A stretch of 14,011 nucleotides of DNA from an uncultured Corynebacterium sp. (GTDB lineage Bacteria; Actinomycetota; Actinomycetes; Mycobacteriales; Mycobacteriaceae): contig NZ_CAMIBP010000046.1 in assembly GCF_946223165.1 (NCBI RefSeq), positions 1 to 14,011 on the forward strand, read 5' to 3'. A model generated the notes under the pieces. The model did no database searches. It was not told the origin of the DNA and was given only the letters and a program-made list of their open reading frames with translations. The position numbers were made by a program, and so were the translations under genes. This document shows positions 1 through 7,160 of this stretch, piece by piece; the first letter of the stretch is position 1, and every line of letters begins with the position of its first letter.

Positions 1-229
1 AGGTTACGGTGGAGTCATCATTTACAGTTCGGGGAACATCCGAGTTGATCAGTTCCTCAAAAGCTTGATCCAGAACCTCCGGAGTGATTGATCCTTCTGC
101 AGCGGTCTGTTCTTGGAACTCTTGAAGGGTTGTAGGATCGTCCTTTTCTGCAGCGGAGGCTAGTCCCTGACCGGCAAAAAGGATAGCTACGGAAGCTAGT
201 GCCGTCAGTGTTTTTGACTGAGTTCTCAT
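1..229 (-). CDS. Unrecognised secreted protein, N-terminal part (runs off the window edge)
   Basis: The first 76 codons of a minus-strand gene are visible; the rest lies before position 1. The ATG at 229 is preceded by TTAGGGACACT, a usable ribosome binding site. The product starts MRTQSKTLTALASVAILFAG, a typical signal peptide with a short basic end and a hydrophobic core, and a likely cleavage around residues 26-27 (ASA-AE). The mature part is acidic and rich in Glu, Gln, Asp and Thr (EKDDPTTLQEFQEQTAAEG). I do not recognise the family. The codon use is visibly lower in GC than the rest of the window, which fits with the adjacent IS3 fragment and suggests acquired DNA. Secretion is a confident inference; function is unknown. 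Confidence 0.75.
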   Translation of the reverse strand, partial: MRTQSKTLTALASVAILFAGQGLASAAEKDDPTTLQEFQEQTAAEGSITPEVLDQAFEELINSDVPRTVNDDSTVT

Positions 230-266
230 AGTGTCCCTAATTTCCAGAGGGGTGGTTCACTTCCCG

Positions 267-295
267 AGGTTACATGTGTTCCAAATTACAGTCAA
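267..295 (-). promoter_or_regulatory. Putative promoter of the partial secreted-protein gene
   Basis: Read on the minus strand there is TTGACT (290-295), a 17-base spacer and TAACCT (267-272), about 40 bases upstream of the ATG at 229. The -35 is close to consensus; the -10 is a weaker match. The spacing is ideal and the segment is AT-rich. Prediction only. Confidence 0.4.
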
Positions 296-464
296 TAGCT
301 TTGGCGAACTGTGTGAGGGCATCTATCCCACCTCACGCGAGAAGGCACTTGACAGTGCTACGCCCAAGCCAACCCAAGCACGATGAATAACCTTATAGTG
401 GTCGATACTGTCCACCCTGACGCACTTCTGCGCGCGATGTGGGACAGACGCAACTAGCTCCTAA

Positions 465-683
465 CTGAAGCGTCCTGGGTTAAGTGCTCGTCGCCTTCGT
501 AATGCTGTGCTGGTTGAACGCTTTAGTGCTATTCATCGGGATAATTGCGGTGTCTACGGTGCACGGAAAATGTGGCATGCTCTTCACCGTGACGGAATCG
601 ATTTCGGTCGTGAACAAGCTGCCCGTTTAATGCGCCTGGCTGGTGTTTCTGACAAAGGCAAAGGCGGGTCACCTGTCGTGTAA
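465..683 (+). pseudogene. IS3-family transposase (orfB) fragment
   Basis: An open plus-strand frame with no proper start reads RRLRNAVLVERFSAIHRDN, then CGVYGARKMWHALHRDGIDF, then ARLMRLAGVSDKGKGGSPVV, followed by TAA at 681-683. This matches the region just before the DDE catalytic domain in IS3-family OrfB proteins (VYGARKvW...L.R.Gi......RLMR.aGl.G). Only about 70 residues remain: there is no OrfA, no integrase core and no visible terminal inverted repeat. Homology appears to stop abruptly at about 680, where the family normally continues past SPVVTRKP. It is a dead remnant marking a rearrangement junction. The family call is confident; the exact borders are not. Confidence 0.8.
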
Positions 684-951
684 CTGGAGGCGAAACCCGG
701 TGTAACCGGGGTGTAGCCGTAAACCTGATATAACTGGTCAGGAAGTTTCATAAAAGCCCCCGCCGCGGCGTACTCACGTAAATACGCCAACAGCCAGTAC
801 GTGGACTGGATGATCTCTGCCCGTTGCCGCGCAGCCACAGTCGAGCTTACGCCGCGTTGAGGGCCAAAAGACTGCCGCGACCGCCTGCCCCGGAGCGACC
901 GCGCCAGCTTAGGCTGCGCTCGTGTCCGCGGCCTTGGAGCTTCCTGCCAAT
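684..951. other. Unassigned segment between the IS3 fragment and the CPBP pseudogene
   Basis: No convincing gene is present. On the minus strand, about 845 down to 684 reads without stops as ARQRAEIIQSTYWLLAYLRE, ending near KLPDQLYQVYGYTPVTPG. This looks protein-like and is lower in GC than its surroundings, but it then runs antisense through the IS3 fragment and I do not recognise it. It may be a scrap of another mobile element or gene joined at about 683. From about 850 to 950 I see nothing I can support. Confidence 0.35.
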
Positions 952-1573
952 ATGGCAGTTCACGCCCCAAAGCAGTCCGCCAGCGGGCACGGTGGCGGCA
1001 TTGGCCGGGATTAATGTGGCGGTGCACTTCACACACGCCGCCACGTGATTTTTCACAGTACAGGTAGGCGCGGCGACGCTTCTCGTCCTTGCTCGCTTGG
1101 CAGGACTGTGATGGAAGGGCTTGGGCCTCCACCGCTCGCCCCTGCTCAAGGGCCTGAAGTGGGGCGCGGCGCTCGTGGGCATCGTCGCCGGCGTCGTGGC
1201 CATCGCGGTGACACTGCCATTCACGCGCGTGTTCTTCCGCAATGACGCGTACGCCTCCTTGCGGGTCGCGCTGTTCGCAGCGCTCGTAGTCATCCCCATC
1301 AAGGCGGTCATCCCGGAGGAGCTCGCATTCCGCGGGGTGCTCCAGGGATCGCTGACGCGTCTGGGCGGTGTGCGCACCGCGCTCGTCGGAGGAGCGGCGT
1401 TCTTCGGCCCGCGGCACGTGGCTACCTCCCTAGGGCTGACGGCATCCAGTGCCGGACTGGGATTTACCTGGCTGCGCCACCGCACCGGATCCGCCGTGGC
1501 GCCCATGGGCCTGCACTGGGCGCTCAACTCGGCTGGCACGGTGGCTGCGGCCGTGAACTGGGGGCTGGAGTAG
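952..1573 (+). pseudogene. CPBP-family intramembrane glutamic endopeptidase, decayed
   Basis: All three CPBP (Abi/CAAX protease) motifs can be read: EELAFR around 1318-1335, the F...H motif in FFGPRH, and H...N in HWALN near the C-terminus, so the family is clear. The gene is broken. The last part is open from about 1112 (WKGLGLHRSPLLKG...), but the same frame continues upstream through two TGA codons (1109-1111 and 1046-1048) with membrane-protein-like sequence on both sides (AATLLVLARLAGL; TVAALAGINVAVHF). Further up, an ATG at 952 opens MAVHAPKQSASG in the next frame, and one extra G in the GGG run at 985-987 would explain the shift. Between ATSLGLTA and SSAGLGFTWLRHRTGS a membrane segment usual in the family seems to be missing. 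A shorter product starting at TTG 1121 is possible, but it would lack the N-terminal helices. The gene is convergent with the monooxygenase gene, ending 17 bp from it. Confidence 0.72.
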
Positions 1574-1590
1574 ACGCGCTCCCACGCCAC

Positions 1591-3396
1591 CTAGCTGGTG
1601 TGATGCACCTGGGCTAGCTCATAGACTGGGGTGTCCATGCCCTCGTAGCGGGCCTTGAGCTGCAGGGCCAGGTAGCGAGAATAGTGGCGCGACTGATGCA
1701 GGTTGCCGCCGTGGAACCACAACTGCGGGACCTGCGTCGGCTTCCACATATTGCGCAGCTCGCCATCCCACGGGCCCGGGTCCTTGGTGGTGTCGGAGCC
1801 TAGGCCCCAGCACTTACCCACCTGATCCGCGACCTCCTTGGAGATAAGCATCTCCGCCCAACCATTCATGGAGCCGTAGCCCGTAGCCAAGACAATAACG
1901 TCCGCGGGAAGCTCGGAGCCATCCGTAAGCACCACGGAGTTGGGCTTGACCTCAGCGATGGACACGCCGGAGCGGACCGGGATGGAGCCATCCACGACCA
2001 GCTCGCTGGCGCCGACGTTGATGTAGTAGCCGGAGCCGCGACGAAGGTACTTGAGGTAGAGGCCCGAGCCATCGTCGCCGAAGTCGTTCATGAAACCAGC
2101 CTTCTCCAGGCCGTCGTAAAACTCCTTGTCGTTCTCTTTGATGACGTCGAATACGGCGCGCTGTACGTCGGGCAGGACCTTGTACGGCCACGAGGCGAAG
2201 AGCAGGTCAGCAGAGTCGGTGTCCAGGCCGGATTCGAGGGCTTCCTCCGAGTAGAGCGGACCGAAGACCTCCTTCATAAGGGAGTCGGACTGCACGATGT
2301 GCGTCGAGGAACGCTGGATCATGACCGGGCGGGCATCGTGGGCATAGAGGTCCGCGGCGATATCGTGCGCGGAGTTGTTAGCGCCCAAGATAATGACGTC
2401 CTTGCCCGCGTCGCCGCCGCCACCAGGATGCTCCGAGGAGTGGCGGATCTCGCCGGCGAAAGTCTCCTGCCCCTGTAGATGCGGGCGGTTGGGAACACCG
2501 GACATGCCGGTGGCCAGGACCAGCTGGGTGGGCTCCAGGGTGAGCTCCTCCCCGTCCTTGCGGACGGTAACCGTCCACGTCTGTGCGGACTCATCAAACT
2601 CGGCTTTGAGGCACACGGTGTTGGTCCAGTAGTCCAGGTCCATGATGCCCACGTAGTGCTCCAACCAGTCGCCCATCTTGTCCTTCGGAGTGAAGATGGG
2701 CCAGTCATCCGGGAACGGCAGGTAGGGCATGTGGTCGTACCAGACCGGGTCGTGCAAGCAGAGGGAGTGGTAGCGGCCGCGCCACTGGTCGCCCGGACGG
2801 GCGGCCTTGTCCACGATGAGGGTGGGCACTCCTTGCCGCTTGAGGCGGGCACCGAGAGCTATGCCGCCCTGGCCACCGCCGATGATGAGGACGTAGGGCT
2901 GCTCGCTGTGGCCCAAGGCGGCCTGACGATCAGCACGCTCGTCGGCCCAGTTCTTGGAGTTCTTGGTCACCTTATGGACGGTGCCCAGCGGACGGCGGCG
3001 TCCCTTGGGCTCCGGGAAATCCTTGAGTTCGCGAGCGGAGGTGAGCAAGGTCCACGCCTTGCCGTCACGCAGTCGGACGATGCCTTTGTTGTGAAAGTGG
3101 GCGGAGTCGCACAGAAAATGCACGCGGGTGACACCGTCGCCCTCGTCCACAATGTCGGCGATCTCAAAGTTGCTCAGGGCGGAGTCGGTGCCGGAAATGA
3201 GCTTGGCAATGTCCTCCGCACCCTCTGCCGTGTGCAGGTTCCAGGTGATGGCGGCCAGGTCGCGCCAGAAGCCGCCTGGCTCAAAGACCTCCTCCACGTC
3301 CGCGGCAGTGGGAGCATCCTGGGCGGTCAGGGCGGACAGGGAGTCGATCCAGTCGTTGACGTGTTCTGGTGAAAGTACGGTAGTGGCAGCAGTCAT
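1591..3396 (-). CDS. Flavin-containing monooxygenase-like NAD(P)/FAD oxidoreductase with NTF2-like N-terminus
   Basis: 601 residues. Residues 1-150 form an NTF2-like domain. From about 168 a flavoprotein monooxygenase follows: the FAD-binding GGGQGG at 173-178, an acidic strand end (LIVDK, about 193-197), and LATGMSG at 294-300. The FMO/Baeyer-Villiger-type signature reads F313-A-G315-E-I-R-H319-S-S-E-H, and a second LATGYGS lies near the C-terminus. The second nucleotide-binding loop reads GANNSAHD at 338-345 instead of the usual GxGxSG. Such enzymes use NADPH and O2 to oxygenate a small organic substrate in the cytoplasm; the substrate cannot be told from sequence. The ATG at 3396 has GGGAGA about 8 bases upstream. 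The gene stands alone, with no operon partner. It is intact and its codon use is normal for the window. Confidence 0.88.
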   Translation of the reverse strand: MTAATTVLSPEHVNDWIDSLSALTAQDAPTAADVEEVFEPGGFWRDLAAITWNLHTAEGAEDIAKLISGTDSALSNFEIADIVDEGDGVTRVHFLCDSAHFHNKGIVRLRDGKAWTLLTSARELKDFPEPKGRRRPLGTVHKVTKNSKNWADERADRQAALGHSEQPYVLIIGGGQGGIALGARLKRQGVPTLIVDKAARPGDQWRGRYHSLCLHDPVWYDHMPYLPFPDDWPIFTPKDKMGDWLEHYVGIMDLDYWTNTVCLKAEFDESAQTWTVTVRKDGEELTLEPTQLVLATGMSGVPNRPHLQGQETFAGEIRHSSEHPGGGGDAGKDVIILGANNSAHDIAADLYAHDARPVMIQRSSTHIVQSDSLMKEVFGPLYSEEALESGLDTDSADLLFASWPYKVLPDVQRAVFDVIKENDKEFYDGLEKAGFMNDFGDDGSGLYLKYLRRGSGYYINVGASELVVDGSIPVRSGVSIAEVKPNSVVLTDGSELPADVIVLATGYGSMNGWAEMLISKEVADQVGKCWGLGSDTTKDPGPWDGELRNMWKPTQVPQLWFHGGNLHQSRHYSRYLALQLKARYEGMDTPVYELAQVHHTS

Positions 3397-3455
3397 GTCG
3401 GTCTCTCCCTCAGCAGGCGGTGAACTATGCGGACGCGGGCGCGTCCCTGCCAGCC

Positions 3456-3485
3456 ATTACTACAGAACAACGTAACTCACGTCAC
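3456..3485 (-). promoter_or_regulatory. Putative promoter of the monooxygenase gene
   Basis: On the minus strand: GTGACG (3480-3485), a 17-base spacer and TAGTAAT (3456-3462) preceded by TG, giving an extended -10. It lies about 60 bases before the ATG at 3396. The -35 matches TTGACA at 4 of 6 positions. The TGTGACG around the -35 also resembles half of a CRP/GlxR site, but the second half is poor. Prediction only. Confidence 0.35.
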
Positions 3486-3661
3486 ACAATCTCCCCCACT
3501 AGAAAGTTCTGCTAAGAAACTTCTCTGTACCCACGCAGCCAAGGGCGCCAATTAGCTCCCCCGCAAATTTCGAGCGTCACACCCGCACACGACAGCAGTC
3601 ACAAGCGACTAGTAGCCAACTGGGACGCCGGCACGGACACGAGGCCACACCACCCAAGAAC

Positions 3662-3676
3662 TGAAAACAGTTTTTA
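3662..3676. promoter_or_regulatory. Second, weaker Zur-like box
   Basis: TGAAAACAGTTTTTA is identical to the better box at 3735-3749 at 13 of 15 positions and lies 73 bases upstream of it, centre to centre. Against the actinobacterial Zur consensus as I remember it (TGAAAATnATTTTCA) it has three mismatches. On its own it would not be convincing; the duplication raises its weight. Confidence 0.35.
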
Positions 3677-3734
3677 TTAACGGGGGTAACCCGTTTGCGC
3701 TGCACGTTCGCCACCACGGGGGTGCACGAAGCAG

Positions 3735-3749
3735 TGAAAATAGTTTTCA
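3735..3749. promoter_or_regulatory. Candidate Zur (zinc uptake regulator) operator
   Basis: TGAAAATAGTTTTCA is an inverted repeat with perfect 6-base arms (TGAAAA / TTTTCA). It differs from the remembered Zur consensus TGAAAATnATTTTCA at one defined position. It lies 80 bases before the ATG at 3829 and just before TAGTAAT (3751-3757), a possible -10. A repressor bound here would block that promoter. The target encodes a histidine-containing surface protein of a family often found with zinc-type ABC transporters, which supports the call. Confidence 0.55.
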
Positions 3750-3828
3750 GTAGTAATGTTCGATTCAGTCTCATTGTGCGGGCGGGGCTAGCACTGTGCC
3801 GCGCCCGCGAGCCCAGAAAGGAACATCC

Positions 3829-6165
3829 ATGTCTCTCGCGCCTCAACGCGTGCGCTATCTTGCCCTCCTCACCACCGTCGCCGCCACGGCGAGCCTGCTC
3901 AATCCGGCGGTTAGCCCCACAGCACACGCCGGGCCCGATGATGGCAAGGTCATCGGCACGCGCGAGCACATCGACGCACCGAAGACATATTGGACCGGAA
4001 ACACCTTCGAGTTGCGAGCCAAGGACGCTACCCCGCTGGACGACGCCGTGCTGTGGGTGGGCAAGGGATACTCCGGCAGCGACGGCTCACCGCAGTACCA
4101 GTACATACTGCCTGACAACGGCACCATGAACGACATCGGCAAGCCCGGGGAGATCTACTACGCGGCGCCCCGTACCCCGAGCTGGAACCAGGACCCGATC
4201 TGGTGGGGCTATGGCGCTGACTCCGACCTGCCGCTCGAGCAGTTCCAGAACGGCTCGGCATCGATGGATCTGCTGGGTGTTGAAGGCCCCGGAGACGTGG
4301 AGTTCTTCGCCGACTTAGGCGAGGCAGCCGGCCCGGAGCGCCTGCTCGGTACCACGCCCGGCGCCCCCAAGTCGGTCAAGCTCCACAAGGGCCTGCACGT
4401 CCACATCTCCACGCTGTTTACCAAGCCTGGGCGCTACGTGCTCACCTACCGCTCGACTGCTCGCGCGCTCGACGGCACGCTTATTGCTTCGCAGCCGCAG
4501 CATCTGGCGGTGCAGGTAGGCGGCCGTAGCCCGCTGGAGACCCCCACTCCGTCCCTGCGGGAGCGCTACGATGCCGCCCCGGCCGGCAATGCCGCGGACG
4601 TCCAGGGCAATACCCTGGCTATCGCACCCACCGGCAAGGAGAACCTGTCCACCATCACCTTCGACACCCCGTCCAAGGCCAACGGAACGGTGACCCTGCT
4701 CAACGACGGCTACTTCCTGACCGATCTGCCGGTCAAGGACGGCCATGCCGAGTGGGAGGAGATGCTCGGCCCGCGATCCGGCTCGCTCCAGGCGGTTTTC
4801 ACTCCGGAGGGCGCTGGCGCCCGCTGGATCTCCGCGCCGCTTGCTTATGCCGCCGGCGGCTCGGCGTCGACCTCGGAGTCCGCCACCGCATGGACCGACA
4901 ACACGGGCACCACCCGCACGCTGCAGTCCACCGACGAGGTTACTCCGGCGGATACCACCGTGCGCACGCGCCTGGAAAAGGTCTCCGATGACGTCATAAA
5001 GCTCACCGTGGATGCGGACCCGCTCTTCTCCGGATTCCTCGAGGGCGGCCTTTATGACACCCCGCAGGACACCGCCGCCACCCAGGACATTCAGCTCAAC
5101 GTGCATGAGGGCCATGGCGAGGCGCTCATCCCCTATTCCTCCTGGATGAATGGGTCGACCGTACGTTTTAACATCACGCCGCTCGCCACCGTCCGGACCG
5201 GCGCTGCCCAGCTCACCCTCTCGGAAAAACTCGACCTGTCCAGCCCACTGGAGGCAACAGCTAATCTGGGCACCGGTGCCCCGGCGCCGTCCCCGTCAGC
5301 CGCGCCCGACCCCCAAGCCGAGAGGTGTGAGAACCGCGTCGTGCTCTCCATGGGCCACGTCGATATCAAGGCCACCCAGAAAGGCAATGCTTTCGAGGTC
5401 GCACTCAAAGACGAGACCGGTCAGCACGAACGCCGCGCCGTCGACCGACGCCTCGAAGACGTCGTACTCGCCGTCGGCGACAATGCCCGCCGCCCGCGCA
5501 CGAAAGATCTGGCCGGTGCTGACTTCGACTACCTGGGCCCGCTGAATACCAAGTACTACCTGCTGCCGCAGACGCAGAACCAGTACGTCATCTGGCCGGG
5601 CTACAACACGCAGGAACTGGACTACTCTCAATTCAAGGACGGCGTGCATCTCAACATCACACCGAAGAACATCCCGGATGGGGCGGCCTACGGCCTCTAC
5701 ATCGACGAGGGGCTGGATGGGAAGACCTCGCTCATCAACTCGACGACGGGCCAGACGTCCATTAAGACGACGTTTGCGTCCCACACGCACACCAGCTGGG
5801 CGTTCACCAAGCCGGGCATCTACGATCTTGAGGTGTCATACTCCGCCACCACCAAGGACGGCACGACTGTGGCCTCGCAGCCGCAGGTCCTGCGTTTTGC
5901 CATTGGTAAGGAGGCCACCGAGCACTGTGCAAACTCCACGGCGGCATCGGCAAGCGATGCGGCGCCCGCACCGAGCTCGACGCCGTCGGACGCCGCACGC
6001 CCCCAGGGTATCGGCTCCTCCGCCGCACCGGGCTCCCCTGCCGGCCACTGGTGGTGGATCGCCCCGTTGCTCAGCTTCCTCGCCACCTATGCTTTCGGGC
6101 TTTCGTGGTGGCGCGACCATACGCTCCGCGACACCCTCGGGAAGCTAGGGATTCGCCTCCCATAA
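3829..6165 (+). CDS. Membrane-anchored surface protein with two choice-of-anchor M domains
   Basis: 778 residues from the ATG at 3829, which has AAAGGAA eight bases upstream; an upstream in-frame start at 3796 lacks this. Residues 1-34 are a signal peptide ending AHA. Domain 1 (about 40-235) and domain 2 (about 500-695) are copies of the actinobacterial surface-anchored (choice-of-anchor M) domain. Each ends in an H-x-H plus FTKPG-x-Y block followed by an IASQPQ/VASQPQ strand: H190/H192 with FTKPG at 197-201, and H652/H654 with FTKPG at 659-663. A linker-like region of about 260 residues without strong motifs separates them. Cys500 and Cys700 bracket domain 2 and could form a disulfide. A Pro/Ser/Ala-rich stalk leads to a membrane helix starting WWWIAPLL at 741, then a short basic tail; there is no LPXTG. 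In other actinobacteria such proteins accompany 'anchored repeat' metal ABC transporters. Here it stands alone behind Zur-like boxes, so a role in zinc capture at the surface is an inference. Confidence 0.85.
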   Translation: MSLAPQRVRYLALLTTVAATASLLNPAVSPTAHAGPDDGKVIGTREHIDAPKTYWTGNTFELRAKDATPLDDAVLWVGKGYSGSDGSPQYQYILPDNGTMNDIGKPGEIYYAAPRTPSWNQDPIWWGYGADSDLPLEQFQNGSASMDLLGVEGPGDVEFFADLGEAAGPERLLGTTPGAPKSVKLHKGLHVHISTLFTKPGRYVLTYRSTARALDGTLIASQPQHLAVQVGGRSPLETPTPSLRERYDAAPAGNAADVQGNTLAIAPTGKENLSTITFDTPSKANGTVTLLNDGYFLTDLPVKDGHAEWEEMLGPRSGSLQAVFTPEGAGARWISAPLAYAAGGSASTSESATAWTDNTGTTRTLQSTDEVTPADTTVRTRLEKVSDDVIKLTVDADPLFSGFLEGGLYDTPQDTAATQDIQLNVHEGHGEALIPYSSWMNGSTVRFNITPLATVRTGAAQLTLSEKLDLSSPLEATANLGTGAPAPSPSAAPDPQAERCENRVVLSMGHVDIKATQKGNAFEVALKDETGQHERRAVDRRLEDVVLAVGDNARRPRTKDLAGADFDYLGPLNTKYYLLPQTQNQYVIWPGYNTQELDYSQFKDGVHLNITPKNIPDGAAYGLYIDEGLDGKTSLINSTTGQTSIKTTFASHTHTSWAFTKPGIYDLEVSYSATTKDGTTVASQPQVLRFAIGKEATEHCANSTAASASDAAPAPSSTPSDAARPQGIGSSAAPGSPAGHWWWIAPLLSFLATYAFGLSWWRDHTLRDTLGKLGIRLP

Positions 6166-6216
6166 CGGGCTTTGCCGTTAACTGAGCGACATCGCCTTCA
6201 CGAACGATAAAAGGAA

Positions 6217-6310
6217 AAGAGCCGCAGGCATCGACACCTCGCCTATTACTGCAGGAAAGCATTGGTGAACATCTTTCCCAGTAATCGAGGTGTCGATGCC
6301 TGCAGTTTTT
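6217..6310. terminator. Exceptionally long hairpin, probable bidirectional terminator
   Basis: Left arm blocks: 18 bases (6224-6241), then 7 (6245-6251) and 6 (6254-6259). All three pair perfectly with 6286-6303, 6279-6285 and 6273-6278. This gives 31 base pairs, interrupted only by two left-side bulges (CCT at 6242-6244, CA at 6252-6253), with a 13-base loop at 6260-6272. An A-rich flank (AAAAGA, 6215-6220) faces TTTTT (6306-6310), so it can end transcription in both directions. It lies 50-140 bases after the stop of the surface-protein gene. Ordinary terminators have much shorter stems, so a second role or a mobile-palindrome origin is possible. Confidence 0.7.
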
Positions 6311-7160
6311 GCTTACCGCAGCGTTGCGCTTCTGGCGTGTCGAGATGGCCGGGAGGTACGTCGCGGCAGCCATGGCGGCGGAGATGCGCGCGGCCCGGCC
6401 ATCACCCCTCATCGCAACGGCAGCTGAAGCGGTGTTGTATGCGCTCCTTCTATCCCGTGTATCCAGCCCCCCTGGGCCGCCGTGCTGTGCGCGCTCATCA
6501 TTGCGCTGCCCAGCCTCTTCGCGGCGCGGCAGCAGCTTCTCAAAGATGGAGCGCGGGGTGCGGCAGGTCTCATCATCGCCCGGGGTCGTGGTGACCGGTG
6601 CGGTGGTCACCGAAGTGGTCGGCTCAGCCGGAGCGGTGGTGATGGGGGCCTCGCCGCGGACAGCAGCAACGGCAGCACTAGCGTTGACGATGGCGGTGCC
6701 CAGCTGGGACGTGGTGCGCCAATCCTTGTCGGAGCCGAACAGGGTGGCGATCTCAATGTCGTCGCCGAAGTTGGAGTAACCAGCACGAGCGCCGGTCGGG
6801 CCGGTGGCACCGAGGAGGACACCGACGCGTGCAGAGTTCTCAAGCAAGGTCCTGTGAGTCCATTGAATCGAGAATTGAACGAAAGGTTCTCGGGCGCACG
6901 TCGCAGGCTCCCGGGTAGCTGCTTTGAAATCTAGGACATGTAAAGAGACCGTTGACGCGTCAATCAACTCACTTTTCCCATCGCCCGTTCGGGCATTGTT
7001 GCACATTTTCACCACCCCGATAGTGGGGTTAGTTTTTGTTTCCAACACGGGACCATGGGCGCACCTCGCGGGGCGTTTGTGGTGATAGTCTTCATTTGTT
7101 AATTAACGTGACACATGCTTCCAGTGGGGCGCATGTCAACTTCTATCGATAGGAAGCATC
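6311..7160. other. Degenerate region with gene fragments, then the leader of the DUF1906 gene
   Basis: No intact gene is supported. A long minus-strand frame runs across here, but it also passes antisense through the long hairpin and into the surface-protein gene, so as a whole it is not real. Protein-like pieces inside it are described separately (6560-6850). On the plus strand, about 6480-6560 reads as a possible membrane helix (AAVLCALIIALPSLFAARQQ). That stretch is also antisense to a charged minus-strand frame, so the strand is ambiguous. A small palindrome GCCCGTTCGGGC sits at 6983-6994, and ACCCC/GGGGT followed by TTTTT at 7014-7037 could be a weak plus-strand terminator. TTAATTAA near 7100 lies in the AT-rich presumed promoter of the next gene. 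Confidence 0.4.
6560..6850 (-). pseudogene. Secreted-protein remnant, possibly subtilase-like C-terminus
   Basis: A minus-strand frame reads ENSARVGVLLGATGPTGARA, then GYSNFGDDIEIATLF, then LGTAIVNASAAVAAVRGE, followed by a Thr/Pro/Ala linker (TTAPAEPTTSVTTAPVTTTP). The linker shows it came from an exported protein. The first part resembles the 'VGAT....A.YSNFG..v.i' segment of S8 subtilases, and GTAIVNASAAV resembles their usual GxGxVnA.aAV end, but the catalytic Ser block expected between them is absent. There is no plausible start codon with a ribosome binding site. The fragment call is fair; the family suggestion is weak. Confidence 0.3.

Noticed and set aside
584..1590. Long minus-strand frames opposite the CPBP pseudogene and IS3 fragment
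   Set aside because: They cover sequence whose plus-strand reading has clear family motifs; composition (Arg, Ala, Thr, Pro-rich) is that of antisense frames. Only 684-845 is left as an unexplained fragment.
2479..3372. A 297-codon plus-strand frame inside the monooxygenase gene
   Set aside because: It is antisense to a well-supported enzyme with motifs along its whole length; no start signal or domain of its own.
3679..3695. AACGGG/CCCGTT inverted repeat upstream of the surface-protein gene as a terminator
   Set aside because: No transcription unit ends here: both neighbouring genes point away from it. The stem is short.
4315..5115. A 266-codon minus-strand frame in the surface-protein gene
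   Set aside because: It is antisense to the anchor-M protein; Gly/Arg-rich with no motif or start signal.
6163..6180. Small inverted repeat TAACGG/CCGTTA at the stop of the surface-protein gene as a terminator
   Set aside because: Short stem, no T-run, and the much stronger hairpin at 6217-6310 follows directly.
6071..7048. A 325-codon minus-strand frame as one real gene
   Set aside because: It reads through the 31-bp palindrome and into the 3' end of the surface-protein gene, and has no ribosome binding site. Only an inner piece looks protein-like.
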